From assembly GCA_001247695.2 (NCBI GenBank), contig LGRX02034611.1, positions 1 through 28,577 of the forward strand: a DNA stretch of 28,577 nucleotides, in the 5' to 3' direction. This document shows, one piece after another, positions 7,885 through 18,136 of this stretch (position 1 is its first letter; each line of letters opens with the position of its first letter). The notes under the pieces are model-generated. The model did no database searches. It saw only the letters and a program-made list of their open reading frames with translations, and was not told the DNA's origin. Both the position numbers and the translations under genes were made by a program. This stretch comes from Cymbomonas tetramitiformis (taxonomy: Eukaryota > Chlorophyta > Pyramimonadophyceae > Pyramimonadales > Pyramimonadaceae).

Positions 7885-10733
7885 ATGGATGCGGTAGTCA
7901 GCCGCGAAGAGGGCGTCGCTCAAAACCCGCTATTTACCAGTGCCCTTGAGGACAGCATGTTGTGTGCCGATAACGAATCCAAACGCAACGCAACCGGGGG
8001 CGGCGCAGGCAGTGCACTCTCGGAAGTTTCTAGAGTTGATGCATCACCAACTATGATTAGGATGTCCACGTTGATGTTGCAGTCGCCGAATTGGCCAAAC
8101 CCCACAAAGATAGAAGGCGGTGCTGCCAGCGGCCCCGCGGAGGAAAGTGCTCAAAAGACGCCGGCTGACTTCCCTTCCGGGCTGAGCCCGCTGTGCACCA
8201 GCAAGTCTGAATACAGCACGCGTCTTGTTGACGATAGCTCCGAGGGGCACGTGAACAGAGGCCTTGCACGCAGCGCTCAGTCGGAGAGGCCTGGGGACCA
8301 TACAAGCCCCGCGTTGAAAAGGATGTCCACGTTAATGTTGCAGTCGCCGAATTGGCCGAACCCCACAAAGATAGAAGGCGGTGCTGCCAGCGGCCCCGCG
8401 GAGGAAAGTGCTCAAAAGACGCCGGCTGGCACGAGCGTCTATGGGCAAAATCCGCTGTACGCGGGTCTTGAGGACGGCTTGTCGTGTACCGACGATGAGT
8501 CCAATGGTGACTCGGATCTTGGCAACGCCGGCAGCTCGCTCTCGCAAGACTTGGTATGTACCGACGGTGACTCGGATCTTGGCGTTGAAGGCAACTGGCT
8601 CTCGCAACATTGTGGAGTTGACGCATCCCCGAAGCTAAAAAGGATGTCCGAAATTTTGGTTGGGTCGTCGAACGTTACGCATGCGCCGCATGCCCCAGGG
8701 GTAGTCGGCGTTGCCGTGAACGGCCGCGAGAAAAAAAGTGAGAAGAACTCCTTCGAGGAAACCGCGCTGCACACTAGCAACCTTCAGCTTGCCGCCGACC
8801 CGTCCGTCAGCTACAGCTTTCAAACGGATTCTGACGGTGGTCTTCCAAGCAGTTCTCACTCGCAAAGTTCTGGTGAACTTTTCAGGCAGAAATTGGACAG
8901 GGTGTCCAAGATGATGGCGAATTCACCGAAAAGCCCCCGAGCTACAGGAAATAACGGCGACGCAGTTCCAAAATCCTTGCCGAGGATCAGCTCACTGTCG
9001 GATTTGGTGCATGAGCGGAGGCAGCTGCGGCGATCACAAGCTGGTCGAGGGAGTGGCGATGCGACCCTGGTGTGGGATGCCGCCACGCCGCAAACAAGTT
9101 GCAAGAAGATCTACGACCCGTCTCCTTGCCACGCAAGCTCGCACAAAGCGTCTTCAAGCCAAGTGGTTGGCTCCAAAGAGATGCTCCAGCGAGGGAGGAG
9201 CGCTGCGGTCTTGGTGAGGCAAGTTGTGAGATGGATTTGGACGATCATTGCGATATTAATTTCGAGCGTGGTGAGTGCGCTGTGGTCTCTTTTGGTGAAA
9301 CGTGGCTTGCAGTTTTTCACTACACAAGGTGAAGCAGTGCCAGAGAAAAAAACGCCTTTCTTAGCAAGTGTGCGAAGGTTCCTCTTTACTATTTACGACC
9401 TTTTCCTTATTGAGGACGATCCCTACTCTTCGCAAAATTTGCTGCTGGAAGCGGCGTCACCCATGGCGAGAGTGCGAAGGCTACTGGCTGGTGTATTTAA
9501 GCTTTTCATGTTTGAGGATGATTCCAGCTCATCGCAGGACGTGCCAGAGAAGACGGAGTCACTCTTGGCGAGAGTGCGAAGACTTCTTGCGAGCGTGTAT
9601 TACTTCTTCCAGGTCAAACATGCGCCTCGCTCGTCCGATGCGGCGCTGTTGCCAAAGGCGGCGGGTCTTGTCGGCGCTCCTGCTGATCTGGCAGAAAGCA
9701 CGAGCAAGCCTGTGACCGTAACGGAGGAGGCCGCGCCACCCACGGCGGCAGTGAGAGCGGAGGAGGCTAGCAGCGAAGAAGCAAGAGGCATAATGCCCCC
9801 TGTCAGCCTGCAGAGCAAGCAAAAGCCGACCGTACCACAGATGCGCACGTGGCAGTTGACGTGGAAGACCCAAGGCCCTGAATGGCTCGAAGAGGGGGCT
9901 TCAGGAAAGAAGAGCGTTAATGTGGTGTCCCTTCATGCTATGTCCAAGCTTGCGGCTAAGGTTGTCGAGGAAAAGCAGCCGTTGAGGCAGTTGCAGATTG
10001 CGGTGGAGGCACGTTCTGGGGATAAGCGACAAGGCGAGGAGAAAGAGGAGCTCGCGAAACTATTAGGTGCAATACCTGTGAAGCTTCTGGAAGCCATAGA
10101 CAAAGAAAGGCCGAGTTTGAACACGCCGAGTCGCGCGGTACGCGGTCATAGCACTCTTGCCCAGCTGCTGTTTCATCTGCTACAAGTGAAGTTTCTTGTC
10201 ATGATCAAACCGAGCCGAACCAAGACAAGCTCATTCGAATGCACTCGGAGAAGACGCGATCGTAGCTCATTTGATTGCCACTTTTGCGTAAATATTCTGC
10301 CGTGTTGGCGATGGGCTTTGGGCTGTGCGAATCGAAATAATGCTGTGAGGGCGACTGCCACCGGATTGGTCTGCTGATTGAACTGCTGGACTGGACTCTC
10401 CTATTTGTGAGGAGGGCGTACAATAGTTCAGAACACAACGCAACGTTTTGATATAAATCACTCTCACAGGTACAGAACGCAGCTGCGCTGGGCAGGCAGC
10501 GCAGTGCAGCCCCCAAGCTCACAAGCGGTGGCGTGAGGGCCACAGGTAGATGACTTGGATGAAGAGGGTGCTCTGGACTGGCAGAAAAGGTAAGTAAACT
10601 ATCACAGGAATGCAAGGCGTATCCGTCCCACCTCAGCCCTAAATCCCGCTGGGATCTACATTTAGGCACAACAACAAGCTCGGGTACGCTTGCCTGGTCG
10701 ATGCTGACTGCATCCGTAGGCAGCAGTGCGTGA
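7885..10733 (+). CDS. Novel single-pass membrane protein with repeated R-M-S motifs; proposed three exons
   Basis: An uninterrupted frame runs from ATG 7885 (context CAGATGG) to 10377. Residues 1-430 are Ser/Gly/Asp-rich and low complexity. They hold four copies of a motif of the form K-L-x-R-(M/V)-S-x-(L/M)-(L/M) near residues 59, 146, 253 and 339, plus PRISSLSDL near 366; these resemble basophilic kinase sites. Residues about 443-471 (IWTIIAILISSVVSALWSLL) form one membrane segment. Three amphipathic repeats follow (about 492, 527, 560; core ARVRRLLA then aromatic residues and E-D). The C-terminal third is charged and looks helical. The last residues of the unspliced frame look non-coding. 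A phase-0 donor at 10186 to exon 10546-10589 and then 10637-10733 gives a tail DDLDEEGALDWQK joined to SPKSRWDLHLG, 813 residues in all. No family is recognised. Confidence 0.6.
8059..8427 (+). repeat. Duplicated 108-bp coding segment in the membrane-protein gene
   Basis: 8059-8167 and 8319-8427 encode the same stretch beginning RMSTLMLQSPNWPNPTK. I count two nucleotide differences in the core (TTG/TTA and CCA/CCG), both silent. A shorter internal repeat, GDSDLG...LSQ, occurs at about 8506 and 8566. Confidence 0.9.
10186..10545 (+). other. Proposed 360-bp intron 1
   Basis: The donor is CAA|GTGAAG after codon 767 and the acceptor is GGCCACAG|GTAGATGAC. Both borders are phase 0, and the downstream exon continues in open frame to a strong donor (AAAAG|GTAAGT). 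An alternative acceptor at 10469 (CTCTCACAG) has a better pyrimidine tract but leads to a stop. Confidence 0.4.
10590..10636 (+). other. Proposed 47-bp intron 2
   Basis: The donor GTAAGT is near consensus and the acceptor is CACCTCAG. Splicing gives an open 32-codon tail ending in TGA at 10731-10733. The intron is short, but other inferred introns in this window are also under about 120 bp. Confidence 0.4.
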
Positions 10734-12306
10734 CCAACCAGCAACACCGCATTATCCCAAGGGAAGCATGTGGCATTGCTCTATGAGTTACTACAGAGCA
10801 ATGGCGTGTAAGTGCACAGACCAGGGCGGAGCGAGGGTGGGCCCATGAACTGGGTGGGTATGGCGGATGCCGTGATGGGTGCGCGGGCAGTTCAGGGCGG
10901 AGCGAGGGTGGTTATGCAAACTGTTTTTGAGTGTTTTGTTATGGTTATCTACAGGCCGGCTTTGATTTTTTGGTTTTCTTCGCATATAAAATGTTTGCAT
11001 GCTTACTTGTGCATTTGCTGGACAATCATGAATCTCTTGTGACATGCTTATCTAGAAGTGGCTTACAGAGCTACTTTGCACCCGAATGTGACAACTTGTG
11101 ATTTGGATATCGGTTTGGATTGCAATATTTGGCCAAGAACTTCTTGGCTCCCTTGGTGCTTTTAATCTCTTGATGATGAGCACTGCTGTATTTTTGTTTT
11201 AATCTCATTGACCTTGATCACTACCGCAACGTGTAGAGCACGAGACTCGTTGTGTTTTCCTCAAGCAGGCATCTGACAGGGCTTTGTTGAAGGCTCAGTC
11301 ATTTATGCACGAGCAATGCTGAATTTTCCTATGATCTTTTGTATTCGACTGGAAAAGCGCAAGCATTGATACATTTGCATGTGATTTTTGTTGAAGCGGC
11401 ATTACTGTGTTGTTGGAATATTGGGGAAACAGACATCGCACACTTTGCAGTCGGTTAACCAAAATAGAGGTATGAACCTATCTCCTTTTCTTCATACCCG
11501 TAGGCATTTGCATGATTATGTTCATGCGCAGATAGGGAATTTTGTCACATTCTGTTGAAGAGGAGTGCCAGCAGCATGAGTGCTGTGTTTACTTGTTACA
11601 CAGGCAACGCAGCGTAAACATTATGACCAATTTCAAAGAGTATCTAGCATGAAACTTTTCTCACAGGAATCCGAGTGGTTGTGACTTTCAGAATTTAACG
11701 AAAGGGAAACTAATGAATAGGAGTGGAATAATGGTGCCTCTTCTGTCCTTTTGGGGATTAAATGGTATAGGTATGCAATTGTGTAAGCGATAGCTTAACA
11801 AAGGTACATCCTGACTTGTACAACAGTGTTTTACTATGTATGTTCATTTTCTGTAAAAGTGCTTCTAATGGATCAAATCCGGAAAACAGAATATATGCAA
11901 TTTATTTGTAGTGATCACGTTGAATAGTTGCTTACTGACCCGCACACATTAGGTTTACATCCAGGTTTTTCCTCGTCTGGGCATTGTTTTTCAAGATGTC
12001 GGTACGCCTAGTGCACCGTGCGTTACTCAAACTGCATTATTTCTTAAATAACCCGGAAATCATCCACAGATTAGTATGGATCCGTATGGAAGCTTGTCCC
12101 CAGTCAGAACTCTTCCCGCTCAAATGCATCGTCAGTAGCCGGATAAAGAATATGAGCTGAGTATAGTGGATGCCCATCCCGAGAAATGTGGTGACGCGGC
12201 AGGCATTTCTTGGAGACATACATAATCTCCTGCACTTGATTGGTTGTTCCCTAACTCGGTTCCCTGCCGGGGAAATATATATAAACACGAATCTTAATTA
12301 AAATTC
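10734..12306. other. AT-rich stretch without a recognisable gene
   Basis: A duplicated word CAGGGCGGAGCGAGGGTGG occurs at about 10823 and 10894, which would be the 3' flank of the upstream gene. Beyond that I see only short frames, T-rich on the plus strand, with no domain, tandem array or long inverted repeat. Confidence 0.6.
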
Positions 12307-12559
12307 ATGGTACATATATCAATACATTGATTAGACAAGGCAACTGGCCCCTGAAGACTATAATGAGATCGAGTACTTGGGATCCGAGTCTTCCGAAGAT
12401 CTGTCACCCATAACCAAACGTCATAAGCATTGTCTCGTTACGGGACTTGACTCTAGTCGTGATGGGCGGCGGCTAAAACCCCGAACTCGCACATTCAGAT
12501 CGTACCTGCGTACATGTCGATCGCGATCTCTTATTGCTCCCCATTTCGTTAGACGCTGA
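12307..12559 (+). pseudogene. Open fragment upstream of the integrase remnant
   Basis: After a TAG, the frame stays open for about 80 codons and starts acidic (LAPEDYNEIEYLGSESSED), then turns basic (RDGRRLKPRTRT). It lies about 300 bp before the integrase fragment and could be decayed retroelement polyprotein. Nothing in it is diagnostic. Confidence 0.2.
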
Positions 12560-12854
12560 TGGCTGGTTGGGGCGGGGGTCACTTTTGGTTGATGAGGCCG
12601 GCTGACCTCAGATCTCTGTTCTCTTGAATATCATTGTACGTATAGTTGTACATTTTGCATTCGTTAGCAGTGAACTCTAGTCGTAGCTAGGGCGATGTGT
12701 GTCACTAGCTTTGGTCCACCTCAAATGAGGTGGCGTGCTGAAATATGCCTAAGACCAGTTCGTACAATCAGTATCATATTCAGTGTGCCATCCTCGGCGG
12801 TCCGCCGAGCTAGTGTCACGAGCTCGGTATATACAATCTGGCCCGCTAAAACTA

Positions 12855-13165
12855 GTACATCGGAAATAGTATAGCAGTCTATCGGAAGCCTGTTTACAGC
12901 AGACAACTGTATATTCCCCCTACTTCCAGAGTCCCTACGGCTGATGATGAGATTTCACAGCTTAGGCACACCTTGCTCCATGAGTGTCATACGGCAACAG
13001 TATCGGGTCATGTAGGGAAAGATCGCATGCTTCATCTAATGCGTAGCCGATATTACTGGCCTGGTATGGCGAAGGCGGCAGTTCACTACGTTAGAGACTG
13101 CCCCGTTTGCCAACGCCAGAAGACGAGGAGACGCAAGCCTTATGGCCAGGCACATGTACGTTATT
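12855..13165 (+). pseudogene. Ty3/gypsy integrase H2C2 zinc-binding domain, truncated
   Basis: The plus-strand frame reads LLHECH, then GHVGKDRMLHLMRSRYYWPG, then VRDCPVCQRQK and RKPYG. This is the classical integrase N-terminal zinc-binding (HHCC) domain of Ty3/gypsy Pol, including the usual YYWPGM and CPVCQ signatures. The frame is open back to a TAG near 12855 and holds the expected linker (KPVYSRQLYIP). Directly after KPYG the similarity stops where a 100-bp direct repeat begins (13169), so the catalytic DDE core is missing. No reverse transcriptase is readable upstream. This is a dead fragment of a larger element. Confidence 0.85.
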
Positions 13166-13168
13166 GGG

Positions 13169-13450
13169 CGGAATGTATTCTCCATATACACATTCTTCGA
13201 AAAATTTAGCACCGGTTTGCCCCATTCATTTTTTATTCTGGATTATTCATGGTTGCAGGCTTTTTTTTGGGTCGAGTATTGAGTCTGCAGAAAATACGCG
13301 TATGACAATCGTATACGATTGGCAAACTTTTTTGAACTTCACTATATTATGTGCGGAATGCATTCTCCATATACACATTCTTCGAAAATTTTAGCACTGT
13401 TTTGCCCCATTCATTTTTTATTTCGGGTTATTCATGGTTGCCGACTTTTT
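13169..13450 (+). repeat. About 100-bp direct repeat, two copies
   Basis: 13169-13268 and 13353-13450 share GCGGAATG followed by ATTCTCCATATACACATTC and the word TTGCCCCATTCATTTTTTAT. They are about 93% alike and spaced 184 bp. The first copy abuts the end of the integrase fragment. Confidence 0.9.
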
Positions 13451-13725
13451 TTATTGCAGTCTTGTATACGTTCAAGCTCGACAAGTGCGTCTTGTATGCT
13501 ATAATGTCTATTCATATTGGAGGTAGCGTGTAATGAATGCTATATTGGAAATCGAGGTTTTAAAGCCGTAAAGAAATGAGTACAAGACAATATCAAAATA
13601 TTTAAATAACAACTAATCATAGAGTGACCTGAGACACAGTTCTGACAGTCGTATACGATTGTCAAGCTCTGGCGTTAGGTTCGCGTCTCCCTGACTCACG
13701 TTTGACAATCGTATACGATTGTCAA
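13302..13725. repeat. 24-bp palindrome, three copies
   Basis: A perfect palindrome with half-site TTGACAATCGTA and its reverse complement lies at 13702-13725. Near-perfect copies lie at 13302-13325 and 13642-13665. All keep the inner TCGTATACGA. Such a site could bind a dimeric protein. Confidence 0.9.
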
Positions 13726-13992
13726 GGTTCGTCACTGGGTCGTATCCCCTGACTCCCTGGTTGGGGGGTCAGTGTATGACGTTGACGGGGCGTCACTTGT
13801 TAAGTATGGGAAACATGATTTTTTCGCGTCACAACCTTAAGTGTGGGCTTAAGTATGGCGAACCTAATCCTGCGTCTATTTTGGTTTTTCGCGCGGCCGA
13901 AAAAGTGGCCGGGCGGGCGGCCGGAAAAGTGGCCGGCCGCCCGGCCGCCCGGCCGCCCGGCCAGCTTTCCATCCATTTATCCTATCTCTTCT
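13726..13992. other. Region before the Gag element, possible U3 of its 5' LTR
   Basis: There is no gene. It holds a GC-rich run at about 13907-13963 built from CGGCCG/GCCCGGCC words that can fold strongly. If 13993-14063 is the end of a 5' LTR, this stretch would be its U3, but it does not match the sequence upstream of 17227. Confidence 0.3.
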
Positions 13993-14063
13993 GATTCCGA
14001 AACCCTCAACTCAGGGTTTATTCTCGACTATATAGATATATCAGCAGACCTATATATCTAGCA
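13993..14063 (+). repeat. 71-bp direct repeat, left copy (putative 5' LTR end)
   Basis: It starts GATTCCGA and ends TATCTAGCA. It matches 17227-17297 with about four differences. Both end in CA, as LTRs do. The internal sequence GACTATATAGATATATCAG contains a TATA-like core. Confidence 0.7.
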
Positions 14064-14443
14064 GATTTGGCCCCACTTACGCTTTATTTAGCCACTGCGA
14101 GATTGCCACGATGAATGGCTAAGTCCGGACGCTTGGGATGGAGTGAGGCGCTCCGCTCGTGAGAGTGCCGGCAGTCACGGGTATGACCCAATTGCGATGG
14201 GTTGATTTACGGCACGCCGAGGCGCCTTGAGACGATTTTTACGGAATTTAACGTTGGACTGGTTTACGCTTTCTGGTTGGGTTCCACACCGTTACGTATT
14301 GGCCGCCGCTACCACACGACTTTCTGGAATTCTGCGATCTCTTTTGGCTGCCGTATCGACGACCCGCACATGTCTTGCCCACCCACGACTGCCACTTCTC
14401 TCGCGTCCATTGGCTCACTCCGCCCCTATAGTCATTCCTCATC
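14064..14443 (+). other. Leader of the Gag-only element
   Basis: It lies between the left 71-bp repeat and the gag start. A TTTGGCCCC word follows the repeat directly and could be a primer-binding site starting TGG, but I cannot assign a tRNA. No other feature is seen. Confidence 0.3.
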
Positions 14444-16781
14444 ATGGTTGCCGCTACCAGAGCCACCTCTAGCATGGCGCATCGCCGCCGCGCATTAGCC
14501 ACGATGTTTGATTCAGAGGCTGCGAGATTCGCCAACACTCCAGCCACACCGCCGGCCGCTGTGCCGGCTGCCAATTCAGCGGGAGCTACGTTCCTTGGAT
14601 GCTGCTGTGCGGACCCTTCAGCGAGAGCAATTCGACATGAAGATCTCCAAGGCCGTCCGCCAAAAGTTATTATTCAAGAGCAAGGAGGGGCGATTTTCCG
14701 GGGCCGAGTGCCACGCGTCGGCCTTCTTCACGCGGATGGTGTCCGCGCTGCAGACCGCATTCGTCACTGAGGACATCCTTCGGTTTCGCTCCCCTTTTTT
14801 TACTGGACAACGCGACGCTACCCATCCGCGCGGAGGCCAACAATTTGTTGTTCCCCACGCTCGAGCTGATGGTTGACCCCAACTCGCCAGCAGCGGACTG
14901 GATGGACTCGACACATTCCAGCTTTCCGGCTGACGGTAAGCGTGTGCTTCTCGAATTCGCCCGCCGCATGATCCCGTCCGGTGACCCCTTCCAGGGGCAA
15001 TCGGACATGCTTGGAGTGCGCATTGCTGCGGGCATTGACCCGCATGACATCATCGGGGATTTCAATGCCGCGCTGAAAGCTGCGAGGACGAGGGCGACCC
15101 TGCTGGACGAGGACGTGAAGGTCCTTTTCATCAAGGCGCTGGACACCACCTTCCACGTTCTACCAGCCGGTGGTGTCGCGACTCCTACTACACGATCAAC
15201 GGGCCGCACATGACCTTCTCACTATCCAGCAATGGGTAAGGGAATGTTACGCGGCACATGTGAAGGCCGGTACCGCCACCGCGTCAGCACACAGGTACTC
15301 GCATGGCAGGCATTTCATGGAGATGGGCGAGGACATCTCCGACGACCCCAGCTCCGACCTCGCGGACTTGAGGACCATGGTGCTGGACCTCAAGAGGCAG
15401 TTGACTGCTTTCACCGCCTCCGACCGGTCCGAGCCTTCGCCACGCGGGTACACTCCACGCGCGGACAAGCCGGGCCGGCGCATGAAGACGAGGTTCGCGC
15501 AGCCACGTCCCTCGCCAAAGGTGGGAATTGGTCGCAGGACATGGTGGACATCTCCAAGAAGGTGGCCTTTCATCAAGACACGGGTGCGACCGTTCCCTAC
15601 TGCCAGAACACCGTGTGCGCGAAGGAGAAGGCGCGGCATTGGCACCGCGACTGCCCGAACGGGGGCAGGAACGGTATCTCGGCCTACGCCTTCGCTGAGG
15701 AGATCGAGAATGCAGTGCTGGCAGCCCGGTTCCAGCACGCCATCGACCATGACGACGCTGAAGAGTTCGACGCGCTCTGCGTGCTGGCGGGCGGCAAGCC
15801 GGACATTGTCGCCGACATCTCGGCGTGTTCGTTCTGCGAGGAGGGCGGGGAGGCCTTGGTGTACGCCATCAAGGAGTACACGGACTTGGCGCGACACGTG
15901 GACACCGACACGCTCAACATCAACACCTTCACCGCCGACGTGCCGGTAGGTGGTGTCGGAACCGGCCATGCACTCTCCCGCCGCGTCGGTGGACTCCGAG
16001 GGGGAATGGACGGGTCCGCCCAACCCACACCCGCTCATGCCCCAACCCGTCACCCGCTCCTTCGCCGACTTCATCGCAAGCACGAGCTTCACGGTCGAGG
16101 CGCCCGACCAGCCGCCCATCGCCATGAACATGCATGCTCTCCGCGGTCGAGGAGCCGGAGAGCGCGACCGGCTACGCCACGAGTGACTACGAGACCGAGA
16201 CCTACGCCATGAGTGACTCCGACGACGAGAGCGCTCCGATTGAGCAGCCGCCGCCACGCTATGGCTGTGGAAGAATCATTCCCGGTTTGGGCCGCTCTTT
16301 CCTTACTTCATCTTTGGTGTGTGCTCTATTTGTAATTTGTGCTACCGCCGCGCCACTCACCGCTTCCGGTGTCGGTGGTGCTGATGCACATGCGCCCGCG
16401 GCTCCACCGGTCGGTGGTGCTGCACAGACTGCCTCGGCGGCCCCAATCGCGGCGGCGCCACCGCCTCCACCGTTCAATGGCATGCCGAGCGACACAGAGG
16501 ATGGTGCGATGCCGACTGCTATACCACCGCGGAGACAGGCTCGGTATCGGCAGCTGAGACATGGATTTGACCGCTACGGCGTGGTCCCGCTGCCACCCGA
16601 GCGACAAGACCCTGACCCGCCGATTCCTGCTTCGCCACCGTATTCACCGCCGGTCCGCCGCCCTACTCGTCTGAGGACGAGGCGAAGGGCTCTGCGGACG
16701 ATTTCAACATCGGGAGTCCCTCAATTTCTTCCACGAATGATTCACCACCGGCTTCGGAGGCCGGCAATTGCTGCACAGTAA
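14444..16781 (+). pseudogene. Gag-like polyprotein with CCHC zinc knuckle, frameshifted
   Basis: Coding potential moves between frames: 14444-~14585, ~14585-14800, 14800-~15147, ~15147-15520, 15520-15945, 15945-~16135 and ~16135-16781. The protein therefore needs about six frame corrections. In order it shows a helical start (LDAAVRTLQREQFDMKISKA), a capsid-like region with D-P-N and A-L-K-A-A words, then QQWVRECYAAHVKAG, and a zinc knuckle C-X4-C-X6-H-X4-C at 15601-15654 (ending HWHRDCP). An acidic stretch (YETETYAMSDSDDESAP), a hydrophobic segment (about 16293-16350) and a Pro-rich tail follow. No protease, RT or integrase is present before the right 71-bp repeat. The knuckle spacing is unusual (the canonical form is C-X2-C-X4-H-X4-C). 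It is probably a non-autonomous gag-only retroelement. Confidence 0.6.
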
Positions 16782-17226
16782 CCTTACTTCGTGCTAGCCG
16801 AGAACCTCCGATCACCATCATCATAGTGGCCGAATATTGCCTGCACCGTGCCTGCCTAGAAATTAGCTTGCATTTGGCTTTTCTAGATGTGCAGAAGGGC
16901 TCTTGCATTGAGCTGTGTTTAGGGTTTTAGACACTAACAATCTGTATAGCAACTCGCCGTGAGCTGGGACCGCCCTGACCAAGAATACAGCCCCCCCACT
17001 AGTGTTCATTTCCCTCCTGAAGTTGAGTAGGGAGTTTGTTCTCAGTTTCACACACCTAGCTCCGGTCACCACCCTAGGTCGTGGTGTGCTGGATGTGACA
17101 CAGTGACTCCCAAAACTGTCACATGTCACTTCCTATAGTAGTTTGGGCGACCGTCACCCGTAGGTGCGAAACAACCGTTAGGTATTTATGTTTACCTTAT
17201 TTATATCAATCACACTTTATCGTTCC
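16782..17226. other. 3' region of the Gag element, possible U3
   Basis: No gene. From about 17093 there is TGTGACACAGTGACTCCC followed by an inverted GTCAC/GTGAC pattern up to about 17130, a plausible TG start for the 3' LTR. The rest is unremarkable. Confidence 0.3.
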
Positions 17227-17297
17227 GATTCCGACATCCTCAACTCAGGGTTTATTCTCGACTATATAGATATATCAGCAGACCTATGTATCTAGCA
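17227..17297 (+). repeat. 71-bp direct repeat, right copy (putative 3' LTR end)
   Basis: See the left copy at 13993-14063. It ends TATGTATCTAGCA. Confidence 0.7.
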
Positions 17298-17463
17298 CCA
17301 TGTCCACCTTTGGATGGGTATTTGAGTGATAAAGTGGTTTGAGATCCCGAGAATCGGTTGGATATTGTGATACATTAAGTGATATATGTGTAGTATATAC
17401 GCACACAATAGTTTAAAACGTAGGTCTAATGGGTCCTAACAACATACTCGACGCACGTAAACA

Positions 17464-18136
17464 TTGTTTATAATATGGAGATACTACGGGTGCCGATGCA
17501 AAACACGCATTTTAGTAAAAAAGGTTCCAAACACCGGCTTAGGGGTTAATGCATGCAAATTCGAATCGGGCGACCCCAAGAACTGCTATGCAATACGAAG
17601 ATGCCTATTAGATATTTTGGTGGATGACAGAAACCTGGGCAAAAACAGTTGTGAACTAATAACCCCCTAGAATTCACTCAAGAAGATGCATACCCACCGC
17701 AAGAATGAAGAAAGCTCTCAGGCCCTTTTGCCATCACGGGAAAATTGGCTTTGACGGCCTAGCCTGGGATGCCTATGTTGACCCGATAACAGGTATTGGT
17801 AGGATTGTCTACGGAAACCCTCCCTTTGATGGAAAGGACAAAGGGGAATCTTCGGCTGTAATGACCACACTTGAGATCATGGGTTTTAAAGCCGCAAACA
17901 CTGCCCCTGGATTCTCATGCACATGGATTCTCCCGCTGCCCCCCAAAAATCAAATAAGAAGCTGGTTTGATAAAGGCTTTAAGCTTGTCTTTAGATTCCC
18001 GCACAATACCATTCCATTCATCCCTCATGTAGGTAAGATTGCATCTAAATACTACACAGCCTACAAATGCAGGGAGCTGACAGGCCTTCAAACTGCTCCT
18101 CATAGGTTACATAGGATGGGACAAGAGGTAGCTTGA
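17464..18136 (+). pseudogene. Phage-Dam-like N6-adenine methyltransferase domain, copy 1, frameshifted
   Basis: Three frames are needed. 17464-17669 includes DPKNCYAIRRCLLDILVDD. About 17661-17704 reads EFTQEDAYPPQE. 17705-18136 starts MKKALRPFCHHGKIGFDGLA and continues with VYGNPPFDG at 17807-17833 (catalytic N-P-P-F at 17816-17827), WILPLPPKN and FKLVFRFPHNTIPFIPH. The order F-T-x-E, D-G-L-A, N-P-P-F, hydrophobic strand, then a C-terminal F-R-F strand matches the phage DNA N6-adenine methyltransferase (Dam) family. That domain is also carried by DIRS-type tyrosine-recombinase retroelements. Comparison with copy 2 shows one base missing before the internal ATG and another indel upstream, so it is not functional as it stands. 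Family assignment is from motif order only. Confidence 0.55.

Larger units (their letters stand above)
13993..17297 (+). mobile_element. Non-autonomous gag-only LTR element
   Basis: It is bracketed by the 71-bp direct repeats (13993-14063 and 17227-17297), with only the gag-like gene inside. The layout corresponds to the class described as terminal-repeat retrotransposons with GAG. The full LTR length is unresolved because the sequences upstream of the two repeats do not align. The GC-rich coding body contrasts with AT-rich flanks. Confidence 0.5.

Noticed and set aside
10205..10747. Minus-strand 180-codon frame
   Set aside because: It overlaps the end of the plus gene and the proposed exons, has no motif, and covers both splice signals of the plus strand.
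15247..16257. Minus-strand 336-codon frame
   Set aside because: It is antisense to the gag region that carries the zinc knuckle, in GC-rich sequence with few stops.
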